A stretch of DNA of 20,060 bases from NCBI GenBank assembly GCA_044866075.1, contig JBIOTQ010000120.1:1-20060 (forward strand), written 5' to 3'. The DNA is from JBASRP01 sp044866075. GTDB taxonomy: Bacteria; Actinomycetota; AC-67. Numbering within the stretch: the stretch's first letter is position 1; every line of letters starts with the position of its first letter. Shown one piece after another: positions 1 to 8,817 of this stretch. The position numbers and the translations under genes were made by a program. Below the pieces are notes generated by a model. It made no database searches, was not told the origin of the DNA, and worked only from the letters and a program-made list of their open reading frames with translations.

Positions 1-1540
1 CGCCGTAATGACCTCCCACCGCCTCGGCGACACCGGGGACCGTCTTGATGTCTTCGATGAGCGATGAGGGGAGCCCCCCGAACTGCGTGTCGAAGATGGC
101 GTCCCATCGCCAGCCGTACAGAGCGGGAGTGTCGACGAGCCGCGACAGGCTGGCGGCGAAGACGAGCGATCCCAGGATCGCGGCGATTGCTATAGCACCG
201 CCGATGAGGGCGCTGCGGACGGGGACGGCCGTCCGCCCTCGTCCCGGCTCGAGCGCCATCGACACGCCCACGGAAACCGTGGAAGGCAGAGGCGAGTCCG
301 CGATGACGCGCGCCACGCGCGAACGAGGCTCCGGACGATCGCCGAAATGGGCGCGAGACGACACCCACGCCGGCACCGCGACCGCCGCGATCAGCGCGAG
401 GGCGAAACCGAGCCCACCGAGAACGACGATGACGAGATTCAGCGCATAGCCTGGGTCGGGTTCGGCGAGTCGCGCCGGCCCGATGGGCGTGAGGGGCGAG
501 GCGAGGAAGGCGATCCACACTGCGACGACGGCCCCCAGGAGACAGATCAACGACGTGCGGAACATGGCCGCGAGGAAGAACTGCCGTCGGGTCATGCCGA
601 GCGCCCGCAGGGCGGGGTTTTCCGCGGTGGACAGCGACACCTGACGGGCCAGGATCTGCCCGACAACAACGATCGCTGTGGCGGCAGCGAGGGCGGCGAA
701 GAACCAGAGTGCGAGCGATTGCGGGCGGATAGCGCGTGACACCTTGACGTTGCGCCGATGGCTGTCCTGGAAGAAGATCTCGCCGCCGGTCTCCGCTTCG
801 TGCGTATCCCCGAGCGCGGCCGCCGCCGCGCGCACGCGATCGAGCGAGGCTCCTTTGTCGAGGGTGATGACCGATCCTCCGCAGTCCGAACCGGCGGCGT
901 TCTCGCCCGCGAACGCGGGGCTCGCGTACAGCGTCGGCTCTGAATCGAGCGGACTGCTCGGCACCACCTCGTTCGTGAAGAGGACCTCACCGGTGACCGT
1001 GAGCCGGAGCGGCGCCAGGCCCGGCCCCTCGCCGTCGCTCTTGAACACGAGCATGTCGAGGTCGACGCGGTCGCCCGTATGTGCTCCGAGAGCCGCGACG
1101 GCGAAGCGGTTGAGAGCGACCTCGTCGGCGCGACGCGGGTCGGGCAACCGGCCGCTGAGGAGCTTCGGTCGTTCGATCTCGCGCATGAACCGCCGGTCGT
1201 ACGGGGCGATCACGCTGTACACCAGCGGCGGCGGGGCGTCCAAGGACGTTCCATGAGGGACGAGTCCGTAGCATGTCGCGACCGGAACCTGCGAGCGGAC
1301 ACCGCGGATCCTCTCCACGAGCGTCCCGAGCGGACGCGGATCGGCGATCTCCGGGGACACCAGTGCGTCGCCCGCGCGCGCCGTCGTGAGGAGTCGCGGG
1401 AACGCCGTCTCATTCCGTCGCGCGCCGGCCGCCGCGGTCAGGACGATCGCGCCGGTGATGCCGACGAGCAGGATCAGCGCCACCGCACCCCACCGGCCCG
1501 AGCGCAGCTCGGCCCGGACGCGCATCCAGACGGCGTTCAC
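1..1540 (-). CDS. FtsX-type ABC transporter permease, fourth of tandem array (partial, C-terminus off window)
   Basis: Membrane subunit of a MacB/LolCE-like ABC system; only the first 513 codons are present and the stop lies beyond position 1. The start is GTG at 1540, one base after the stop of the upstream permease; it gives the N-terminal pattern V-W-M-R-x-R-x-E shared with its paralogues. Visible parts are TM1 at about residues 18-38, an extracytoplasmic MacB_PCD-like domain at about 45-270, and a first FtsX core at about 275-395. The core carries the shared motifs V-V-G-Q-x-L-A-R, L-R-A-L-G-M, S-P-L-T-P and E-P-D-P-G. The cytoplasmic linker motif LEPGRGRTAVPVR is at 430-442, TM5 follows, and a second extracytoplasmic domain begins at about 465. 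By comparison with the complete paralogues, about 290-310 residues with a second FtsX core are missing. It is probably co-translated from the cyclase-ATPase operon. The substrate is unknown. Confidence 0.93.
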   Translation of the reverse strand, partial: MNAVWMRVRAELRSGRWGAVALILLVGITGAIVLTAAAGARRNETAFPRLLTTARAGDALVSPEIADPRPLGTLVERIRGVRSQVPVATCYGLVPHGTSLDAPPPLVYSVIAPYDRRFMREIERPKLLSGRLPDPRRADEVALNRFAVAALGAHTGDRVDLDMLVFKSDGEGPGLAPLRLTVTGEVLFTNEVVPSSPLDSEPTLYASPAFAGENAAGSDCGGSVITLDKGASLDRVRAAAAALGDTHEAETGGEIFFQDSHRRNVKVSRAIRPQSLALWFFAALAAATAIVVVGQILARQVSLSTAENPALRALGMTRRQFFLAAMFRTSLICLLGAVVAVWIAFLASPLTPIGPARLAEPDPGYALNLVIVVLGGLGFALALIAAVAVPAWVSSRAHFGDRPEPRSRVARVIADSPLPSTVSVGVSMALEPGRGRTAVPVRSALIGGAIAIAAILGSLVFAASLSRLVDTPALYGWRWDAIFDTQFGGLPSSLIEDIKTVPGVAEAVGGHYG

Positions 1541-1541
1541 G

Positions 1542-4010
1542 TCACTCCGTCCTCAGGACGAGCGCCGGTTGTGTCCGGGCGGCCGCCCGGCCGGGTAACA
1601 CCGCGACGACGTTGGCGAGGAGAACCGTGCCCGCCGCACCGGCGAGGAGCCACAGGGGAGCGATGGCGTGCGCATTCACGACGCCGAGGCGGGATGCGAG
1701 GACGGTCCACGTCAACCGTCCCACGATGATGCCGAAAGGCAGGCCGATGAGAAGCGCCAGCACGACAAGGGTCGTCGCCTGCCACGCCAGGGTCGATGTG
1801 ACTTGACGTCGCACAAACCCGAGGGTCTTAAGGACGGCGAGGTCATACCGGCGCCGCCGCGATGTCATCAGCAGAGCGTGGATCAAGGTCACCAAGGCGA
1901 GGACGGCGAGAACGGCGCCGAGGATCGTCGGCATCGTGCGGACCCGGTGGACGTTCCGCAGATTCGAGCCCAAGACGCCGTACTGCCCTTCGCGATCGTT
2001 GCCTTCTTCTGCGGCCGTGAACGGAGACGTGGTGTCGCCCACCTCTCCTTGGAGAGCATGCAGCGACGCTTCGCGGCTCCCATCCGGAACACGAACGAGG
2101 AAATCCGTGAAACCCTCCGATAGCCGCACGCGGGCCTGACCGTCGGCAGTGAACGCGGCGCCGTCGTCGGAGTCCGAGCCTTCTCCCCAATGGATGACCC
2201 TTCCAACGACCCGGAAGCTCGCCGTGCACGAGGACGCGGCGCACGCCTCGTTCGGAGCGGGCAAGGTGATGCCATCTCCAAACTCGACCCGGGCCTCGCG
2301 GAACGTCCGCGACGCGAGAGCGACCTCGTCGGCCGCGCGCGGGAACCGGCCTTCGAGAATGACTGACAGGACGGAGCCTTTTAGACGCTCGATGCCGAGC
2401 GTCTCCAGATCACGGCCCCGGAAGGTCGTCGTCTTGACGGTAACGCGCGAGTACTCCGCGACGTGTCGTGACGCCGACAGCTTCTTCTCCAAACCCGCGA
2501 CGAACGCCGGATCGTCGCCGCCGTATGCGACGAGGTCGAAGTTCCACCCGTACGTCGACGGCGTGGCCAACATGTGATCGAGACTTCGGCTGAAGACGAA
2601 CGCCCCCACCACGGCCAGGATGGCCAGGGCGGTGCCCGCGAGAACGCTGCGCACGGGGACGGCGCTTCGTCCCCGACCGGGTTCCAGACCGAACCGAACG
2701 CCGGCGACCACGGGGGCCGGCAAACCACTCCGAGCCGCGAGGCCCGCTGCGCCGGATGGGCGGGATATGTCGGCGACTGCGACTGCGCCGGCGCGGGCCC
2801 GTCGTGCAAGGATCATCCCACGCAGAACCGCCCACACGGCAACGACGATGACGATGGTGGATCCTCCGATGGTGAGGATCGATGCGTCGGCGAATACTCC
2901 GAGATCCGGTTCGATCCCGCGCGCGAAGCCGATCGGGGCGAGGGGCGACAGGGCGATCGATATCAGCACGGCGAGCAGACTCGCTCCGACCCCGACGACG
3001 GCGACGGGGAGCGCCGACGTCACGACGAGATGCGAACGACCCATACCGAGGGAACGCAGAACCGTCAGATCGTCGGAGGCGATCGTTTGCCAGCGCCCCA
3101 ACGCTTGTCCGAGGACGAGCAGAGTCGCGGCTCCCACGACGGCGGCGAAGATCCAGAGTGAGAACGATTGGACTCCGAGGGCTCGGTCGACGCCGGCGCG
3201 CGATTGGGTGTTCGCGTGGAACCCGAGTACCTCTTCGCCGGCCCCGGTCTCGCCGCCGGCTGCCGCGGCCATCGTCTTGGCGTCCCTCAGGAACGACGGG
3301 ACATCGGCGTCTCCGTTCTGGAGGCGAACGAACATCCCCCACAGGTGCGCGGCCCGCGCCGAGTACGTCTTGAAGAACGCCGGCGTCAGCACGAGGATGC
3401 CCGTCGGTTCGCTGATCGAGACGTCGTGAGGGATCCGGCCGATCCCCGTGACGCGAACCGTGACGGCCGGTCCGGCGGCCGGGGGGTGCGCGCCTCCGAA
3501 CAGCTCGAAGAGTTCGGGGAAGGTCGCGAGGCGCAGCGGGATCGTGTCACCCGGCTTCACGTTCTGCACGCGAGCGAACGTCTCGTTGACGAAGGCTTCG
3601 AGGGGAGCGTCGGGGTTCGGGAAACGGCCCGAGGGCATCGTGATGACCTCCATCGTCCTGCCGATGTTCGGGTCGACGAGCGCGACCGTGGTGAGGTCCC
3701 AGCTGAACGATCTTTCGCGACTCGTTGCCTTCATCGAGGGGACGAAGACGATGCGCCCACTTTCGGCGACCTGGGGGAGAGCCGCGACCGAGTCGAGGAC
3801 CTCGGGCTCGGCATCTCCCGTGATCTGCACTTCGACGTCGTAGGCGTTGCTGCTTCGCAGGAGTCGTTCATACGCGCTCGCCGTCCGCCGCGCGCTGGCG
3901 ACCGTGGTCATCACGACACCGCCGGCGACGGCGAGCAAAAGTCCGATGGCCAGGGCGCCGCGCCACCGATGGTGAAGCTCGTGGTGAGCCCGCATCCAGA
4001 CCCCGGTCAT
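1542..4010 (-). CDS. FtsX-type ABC transporter permease, third of tandem array
   Basis: 822-residue membrane subunit of a MacB/LolCE-like ABC system. The ATG at 4010 shares its A with the TGA of the upstream permease (TGATG), and gives a start M-T-G-V-W-M-R like the paralogues; the longer open frame to 4187 would overlap that neighbour and is rejected. Order: TM1 at about 19-38; extracytoplasmic domain about 45-275; FtsX core 1 about 282-400 (L-R-S-L-G-M at 318-323); linker LEPGRGRSAVPVR at 442-454; TM5 about 456-475; second extracytoplasmic domain about 478-690; FtsX core 2 about 693-810 (D-L-A-V-L-K-T-L-G-F at 723-732); final L-R-T-E. The predicted eight TM helices and two extracytoplasmic domains suggest an internally duplicated permease. 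Two cysteines at 590 and 595 in the second outer domain could form a disulfide. Core 1 is more diverged than in its neighbours: the Arg-Ala of the R-A-x-x-I-G segment is missing. Substrate unknown. Confidence 0.94.
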   Translation of the reverse strand: MTGVWMRAHHELHHRWRGALAIGLLLAVAGGVVMTTVASARRTASAYERLLRSSNAYDVEVQITGDAEPEVLDSVAALPQVAESGRIVFVPSMKATSRERSFSWDLTTVALVDPNIGRTMEVITMPSGRFPNPDAPLEAFVNETFARVQNVKPGDTIPLRLATFPELFELFGGAHPPAAGPAVTVRVTGIGRIPHDVSISEPTGILVLTPAFFKTYSARAAHLWGMFVRLQNGDADVPSFLRDAKTMAAAAGGETGAGEEVLGFHANTQSRAGVDRALGVQSFSLWIFAAVVGAATLLVLGQALGRWQTIASDDLTVLRSLGMGRSHLVVTSALPVAVVGVGASLLAVLISIALSPLAPIGFARGIEPDLGVFADASILTIGGSTIVIVVAVWAVLRGMILARRARAGAVAVADISRPSGAAGLAARSGLPAPVVAGVRFGLEPGRGRSAVPVRSVLAGTALAILAVVGAFVFSRSLDHMLATPSTYGWNFDLVAYGGDDPAFVAGLEKKLSASRHVAEYSRVTVKTTTFRGRDLETLGIERLKGSVLSVILEGRFPRAADEVALASRTFREARVEFGDGITLPAPNEACAASSCTASFRVVGRVIHWGEGSDSDDGAAFTADGQARVRLSEGFTDFLVRVPDGSREASLHALQGEVGDTTSPFTAAEEGNDREGQYGVLGSNLRNVHRVRTMPTILGAVLAVLALVTLIHALLMTSRRRRYDLAVLKTLGFVRRQVTSTLAWQATTLVVLALLIGLPFGIIVGRLTWTVLASRLGVVNAHAIAPLWLLAGAAGTVLLANVVAVLPGRAAARTQPALVLRTE

Positions 4011-6415
4011 CACTCGGTCCTCAAGATGGATGCCGGACTCGTTCGTGCGGCCGACCGTCCCGGAAGGACGGCGATCCCGTTCCCGAAGACCATCGTCAGA
4101 GCGACGACAAACGCCACGACGTACGCAGCCGGCATGATCGTCTGTGGGACCAGGCCGACGGTGTCGACGAACCATTTCCACGCCCACCGTCCGAGCGCCG
4201 TCCCTACTGGTAGACCGACGGCGAGCGCGATCACGACGAGCGTGCTCGTCTGCCAGGCGACTGCCGTGCGAACCTGCCGCCGCGAGAATCCCAGCGTTTT
4301 GAGGATGGCGAGATCGTGTCGGCGCTTGCGGACCGCCGTGACGAGCGCGTGGACGAGCGTCGCTGCGGCCATGAACAAGAGGATCTCGGTGAGAGTGAGC
4401 GGCAGCCCCGATGAGCGCGACACGCCGGCAAGCTCGGCGCCCGGTTGGCGGACCTGGATGGTGAAGAGGGATCCGAGCTTCCGACGCAAGGCCTCGAGCT
4501 TCGCACGCACGTCGACGCCTCGCCGGTACCGCACGATGTAAGGCAGCCCCTCGTCTCCCTCGGCGTGCTCCTTCGATTGCGGGTCGAGCCGGAAGTAACC
4601 GTCGTTCGTGATCGCCGAGCCGAAGCCCGGTTCGACCTGCATGAAGAAGAACGGGGGGACGACGGTGGCTCCGACGATGCGGAACCTCTGCGGTCCCGGG
4701 TGAGGGTAATCCGGCTCGTTGACGTCGAGGTCCACGTCGATCGAATCGCCAACGCGCTTGTGGAACGCGCGCAAGGCGCGCGTTCCGAGCGCGATCTCGT
4801 CGGGGCGCCGCGGCGCGCGCCCCTCCAGCATGACGGGGGATATCTTCCCCGGTTCGTAGGTGAAGGGAATCAGATGCTCACCGCGGATCACGATGTTGGT
4901 CGCGCCGCCGGGAGACGCGGCGACGACGTCGGGGTCGGCACGGAGCGCGTCGGCGAGGGCTTGCTGGGTCGGGCCCGTCGTGATCGCATCCCACGCGTAA
5001 CCCTGGAGCGCCGGAGTAGCGATGAGATGATCGAGGCTCTGCGTGAAGATCGCGGCTCCCCAGAACGCCGCGAGCGCAACGGCTATCCCTGCAATCGTGG
5101 AGCGAACGGGAAGGGCCCGGCCGCCGCGGCCCGGCTCGAGCGCGAGGCGCGCGCCGGCTACGACGCTGGGGCTCGCGCCTGCGTTCGCAAGACCGCGCGC
5201 GACGCGGGAACCTCGCTCGGCGACCACGGGCGCCCGCGCGCCCGCCGCGCGCCACGCCGGGATCGCCGACGCGATCAAAGCGATCGCGAGAGTGGCGGCG
5301 GCACCGACGCCGAGCACCAGCCAGTCCGCCGCGAAGCCGGGATCCGGCTCGACGACGCGCGCCAAACCGCGCGGGGTGAGGGGGCTGGCGAGGATCGCGA
5401 CCCCAACCGCGACGGCCGACGCGCCGAGCCCGATCACAGCGGCTCGTATCATGCCCACTGCGAACAGCTGACGGCGTGACATCGCGAGCGCGGCCAAGAT
5501 GGTGTGGTCGTCGGCGTCGGTCGTCGCCTGGCGTGCCAACGCCTGCCCGACGATCGCGAGCGCCGCGAGACCGATGATCCCGCATAGGATCCACAGCGCC
5601 GAGACCTCGAAGCCGAGCGTCTTGCGCACGCCCTCGAGATGGTGCGGAAGGGTCGCGGGAACGTCGACCTCCGACGCCATGCCCTCAACCTTCTTGATGA
5701 ACGAAGGGATGTCCGCGACGCCGTACCGCAGCCGGACCGACGGGGCGTCGTCGGACGGAGCGACGTACGCCGCGTTCGCGCGCAGGAATCCCGGACTCAG
5801 CGTGAGCCCAGAGAGGGACAACTGTCCGACGGCGGGCAGGTCCCACGGCGAGGCGATGATCCCGACCAGCCGCGCGATGCGGATCGCGGACGCCCCCGTC
5901 TCTTGATTAGCCAACGGCACTTCGAAACGCTGTCCGACGTGGATACCGAGCCGCTCCGCGACCGTGAAGTCGAGGACGGCTTCGTCGGTCGCGTTCGGAT
6001 CAAAGAGGCGTCCGGCGATCACTTTGGGTCTGTTGGCCGCCTCGAGGTCGCGGCTCGAAAGGATCCCTCCGATGAGGATCTCAGGGAACGAGATGGTCTG
6101 CCCGGACGGTCTCAAGATGATGCGGTCGGTCACAAAGAGGCCGCCGGTCGAGTACGCGGCGACCTCCGGCAAGTGGATGATGTCTTGAAAGATCTTCGCC
6201 CGCTCGGCGTGGTCCTCGCTTGCGATGCCCCCGAGGATCACATCGAAGCCGCGGTTCCGCTCGACGAAGCGAGGATAGGCGGTTTCGGTCCGGCGAGAGC
6301 CCGCTGCCGCTGCGATGCCGGCGCCGCCGGAGGCGCCGAGCACGAGCGCCAGCGCGAACCACGTGCGCCAGCGCTTCCGCGCTTGCGCCCGGAGCCACAG
6401 CGCGACGGCCGCCAT
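4010..6415 (-). CDS. FtsX-type ABC transporter permease, second of tandem array
   Basis: 801-residue membrane subunit of a MacB/LolCE-like ABC system. The start is ATG at 6415, overlapping the preceding permease stop by one base (TGATG), which implies translational coupling; the open frame extends to 6997 only as antisense-like arginine-rich sequence inside the neighbour. TM1 is at about 19-38, followed by an extracytoplasmic domain to about 268. FtsX core 1 is at about 272-390 with I-V-G-Q-A-L-A-R, S-P-L-T-P and E-P-D-P-G. The linker LEPGRGGRALPVR is at 426-438, the second outer domain at about 460-665, and FtsX core 2 at about 668-790 with D-L-A-I-L-K-T-L-G-F-S-R-R-Q-V. It ends in A-A-R-T-S-P-A-S-I-L-R-T-E, nearly the same tail as its neighbours. 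A lipoprotein, lipid, peptide or drug exporter and a mechanotransmission complex are all possible; nothing visible decides the substrate. Confidence 0.94.
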   Translation of the reverse strand: MAAVALWLRAQARKRWRTWFALALVLGASGGAGIAAAAGSRRTETAYPRFVERNRGFDVILGGIASEDHAERAKIFQDIIHLPEVAAYSTGGLFVTDRIILRPSGQTISFPEILIGGILSSRDLEAANRPKVIAGRLFDPNATDEAVLDFTVAERLGIHVGQRFEVPLANQETGASAIRIARLVGIIASPWDLPAVGQLSLSGLTLSPGFLRANAAYVAPSDDAPSVRLRYGVADIPSFIKKVEGMASEVDVPATLPHHLEGVRKTLGFEVSALWILCGIIGLAALAIVGQALARQATTDADDHTILAALAMSRRQLFAVGMIRAAVIGLGASAVAVGVAILASPLTPRGLARVVEPDPGFAADWLVLGVGAAATLAIALIASAIPAWRAAGARAPVVAERGSRVARGLANAGASPSVVAGARLALEPGRGGRALPVRSTIAGIAVALAAFWGAAIFTQSLDHLIATPALQGYAWDAITTGPTQQALADALRADPDVVAASPGGATNIVIRGEHLIPFTYEPGKISPVMLEGRAPRRPDEIALGTRALRAFHKRVGDSIDVDLDVNEPDYPHPGPQRFRIVGATVVPPFFFMQVEPGFGSAITNDGYFRLDPQSKEHAEGDEGLPYIVRYRRGVDVRAKLEALRRKLGSLFTIQVRQPGAELAGVSRSSGLPLTLTEILLFMAAATLVHALVTAVRKRRHDLAILKTLGFSRRQVRTAVAWQTSTLVVIALAVGLPVGTALGRWAWKWFVDTVGLVPQTIMPAAYVVAFVVALTMVFGNGIAVLPGRSAARTSPASILRTE

Positions 6416-8790
6416 CACTCGGTCCTCAACACGAGTGCGGGACGTGTGCGCGCGGCCGAGCGTGCGGGGAGCGTCGCGATAGCGTTGGCGACAACGATTG
6501 CCACTCCCGCGATCAAGGCCAGCACGGCAGGGCGCGCGACCGTCTCGGGAACGAAGCCCGTCTGATTCGCGAAGACGATCCAGATCCAGCGGCCGACGAT
6601 GACCCCGAGCGGCAACCCTAGGGCGAGGGTGACGATCGCGGTCGCGGTCGCTTGCCACGCGACCGCGCGTCGCACCTGCCCGCGGTCCAGGCCGAGCGTT
6701 TTCAGCACCGCGAGGTCGCGGCGCCGACGGCGGACCGCCGTTACGAGGCCGTGGCCGAGCGTCCCGGCGGCGAGCAGCGCGACGATCCCCGCGAGCAGGA
6801 AGGGCATGTTGGAAACACGACCGAAGTCGACCACGGTTCCGGGCTGGGTGGCGTGCTCGACGAAGGCTGGGTGGATCCGCTCCTCGATCGCCTTCGTGAC
6901 GGCGGCGGGGTGGGCGCCCGGCGCGAAGCGAACGAGAGCGCGATCGTCGGGGACCTCTTGGCCGAACAACCGGGGGATGTCTTCGATCGGAACCCATGCA
7001 CCTTCGCCGAGCGTCGATACGTCGCTGGCGAGCGGAAGGACCGTGACACCGACGACGGTGAAGTCGCTCCGCGCCTCAGACCCCTGGAACCCCACCGAGA
7101 CTTTGTCGCCAATATGCGCACCGACCGCGCGCATGGTTTTCCGTGCGAGCGCGATCTCATTCGGCGCGGCGGGCGCGTGCCCTGCGAGGATCGGTGGGTG
7201 AACGGTCGCGCCCACCGGGAGCCCGTACGGCTCGACCGTTTGCTTGTCGACCACGAGGATGCCGCCGTCGGGCCCGAACGAGACGTCCCCGACGCCGGGG
7301 ATCCGCGACAGGTCCGCCTTCTGTTTGGACGTGAAGTTCGTGCCCTCGTTGGAAAGCGCGATATCCCAGTCCCATCCGTACAGCCGGGGGGTCGTGGTGA
7401 GGCGGTCGAGACTCGCGCCGACGACGACGGCTGCGGTGAGGGCGATCAGCCCGATCGCCGTAGCGACGATCGTCGTCCTGACCGGCACCGCCGTGCGGCC
7501 GCGGCCGGCTTCGAGAGCCATCCTGACTCCGATCCCCGCGGCGGGACCGCGCGCCGAACGCGACGCCGCCTCGGCGAAGATCGCGGGCGCGGCGGTCGCC
7601 GTTTGCTCGCCGACCCCGGCGCCGGCCGCGGCGAGTCGCACGGCCCGCCACGCGGGCCAAGCGGCTGTGAGGATCGCCCCCAGCAGGACACCCACGAAAC
7701 CGAGCAGCATGGGCACCGCTGGGATGGATAGCGCCGGGTCGGGGTCGGCGAGTCGCGCCGTTCCGAACGGCGTTAGGGGAGATGCGGCGGTGGCCACGAT
7801 GACGGCGATGACTCCGGCGGCCCCGCCGATCATCCCGGCGCGGATCAGTCCGAGCGCCAGGAGCCTTCCTCGTGAGAGGCCGAGCGCGCGAAGCACGGGG
7901 TTGTCGCTCGAGTCGAGGAAGGTCTGGCGGGCGATCGTCTGGCCCACGACGAGGATCGTGACCAGTGCCAGCAGACCGGCAAGGATCCACAACGACGCCG
8001 CCTGGAGACCGAACGACCGTCTCGCTTCGTCCCACCGGCCGCTCGGCACGTAGAAGACCGTCTTCCCCCCGGTGAGTTTGTTGATGTCCTCACGGAACTC
8101 GTCGTAGGAGCGGATCCCATGGCGCAGGCGGAGCATCGAGAGCTCGACCTTCCCGATCTGATCGCCGTAGCGCTCCAGGAAGGCCGGCGTCAGCGAGAGT
8201 CCCCGTTCGGCGATAGCCGCGAAGTCACCGAGGGCCGAGGCAACCCCGGTGATGTGCAACCGAACCGTCGGTCCCGGTACGTCCCCGCCCCCGAAACCGG
8301 AGATGTCCTTCATGAAGTGAACCGTGTAGGTGTCGCCGGCGTGCAGGCCGAGGCGCTGCGAGAAGAGCACGTTCGCCAGCGCCTCATCCGAGCGGCTTGG
8401 ATCGGGGAGTCGTCCTTCGACGAGGTTCGGTGGAAAGATGCTCTTCCCGAGCCGCGGATCGTCCGAGGCACTGATTTCGAGCTCCTCCTTGGCATAGAGG
8501 ACGAACGCGTGCGCCCCATCGGCGACAGAGTGCAACCGGCGAAGATTGTCGAAACTGAGTTTCCGAAGGAGAGCCGGGTCGTCCTCCTGGATCCCGAAGC
8601 GCGGAACGATGAAGATGTCCGGCGGCTTCTTCTCCGCGAGGTAGCGGTCGACGACCGAAGCCGTGCGCGCGGCACCGGCGGCCGCCGCGATGACGGCACC
8701 CCCGAAGACGCCGGCGAACACGGCGAGCGCCAGCCACGCACGCCAGCGCGATCGCGCTTCCGCGCGGAGCCTCATCCAGACCGCGGTCAT
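6415..8790 (-). CDS. FtsX-type ABC transporter permease, first of tandem array
   Basis: 791-residue membrane subunit, the permease next to the ATPase gene. The start is ATG at 8790, with GGAGG five bases upstream (8796-8800 on the complement) in the 27-bp gap after the ATPase stop; it is the only permease of the array with its own clear Shine-Dalgarno at a gap. Layout: TM1 about 17-39; extracytoplasmic MacB_PCD-like domain about 45-258; FtsX core 1 about 264-382 with L-R-A-L-G-L at 300-305 and S-P-L-T-P at 337-341; linker LEAGRGRTAVPVR at 426-438; TM5 about 438-460; second outer domain about 462-655; FtsX core 2 about 662-780 with D-L-A-V-L-K-T-L-G at 692-700; tail ALVLRTE. The double FtsX layout is known in actinobacterial permeases annotated as FtsX-like. 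It should pair with the ATPase, as homodimer or with a sister permease. Substrate not determinable. Confidence 0.95.
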   Translation of the reverse strand: MTAVWMRLRAEARSRWRAWLALAVFAGVFGGAVIAAAAGAARTASVVDRYLAEKKPPDIFIVPRFGIQEDDPALLRKLSFDNLRRLHSVADGAHAFVLYAKEELEISASDDPRLGKSIFPPNLVEGRLPDPSRSDEALANVLFSQRLGLHAGDTYTVHFMKDISGFGGGDVPGPTVRLHITGVASALGDFAAIAERGLSLTPAFLERYGDQIGKVELSMLRLRHGIRSYDEFREDINKLTGGKTVFYVPSGRWDEARRSFGLQAASLWILAGLLALVTILVVGQTIARQTFLDSSDNPVLRALGLSRGRLLALGLIRAGMIGGAAGVIAVIVATAASPLTPFGTARLADPDPALSIPAVPMLLGFVGVLLGAILTAAWPAWRAVRLAAAGAGVGEQTATAAPAIFAEAASRSARGPAAGIGVRMALEAGRGRTAVPVRTTIVATAIGLIALTAAVVVGASLDRLTTTPRLYGWDWDIALSNEGTNFTSKQKADLSRIPGVGDVSFGPDGGILVVDKQTVEPYGLPVGATVHPPILAGHAPAAPNEIALARKTMRAVGAHIGDKVSVGFQGSEARSDFTVVGVTVLPLASDVSTLGEGAWVPIEDIPRLFGQEVPDDRALVRFAPGAHPAAVTKAIEERIHPAFVEHATQPGTVVDFGRVSNMPFLLAGIVALLAAGTLGHGLVTAVRRRRRDLAVLKTLGLDRGQVRRAVAWQATATAIVTLALGLPLGVIVGRWIWIVFANQTGFVPETVARPAVLALIAGVAIVVANAIATLPARSAARTRPALVLRTE

Positions 8791-8817
8791 CGCGGCCTCC
8801 GGTTCACGGCGGAACCC

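Noticed and set aside
3168..4541. 457-codon open frame on the plus strand
   Set aside because: Antisense to the second and third permeases, spans their junction, and has low-complexity Arg/Asp composition and no motif.
6418..6997. 194-residue N-terminal extension of the second permease
   Set aside because: It lies inside the first permease gene in another frame and is Arg-rich; ATG at 6415 with the TGATG overlap matches the paralogues.
1..8790. Permease array as an insertion or mobile element
   Set aside because: No transposase, integrase, terminal repeats or composition shift was seen. The repetition is explained by related coding sequences.
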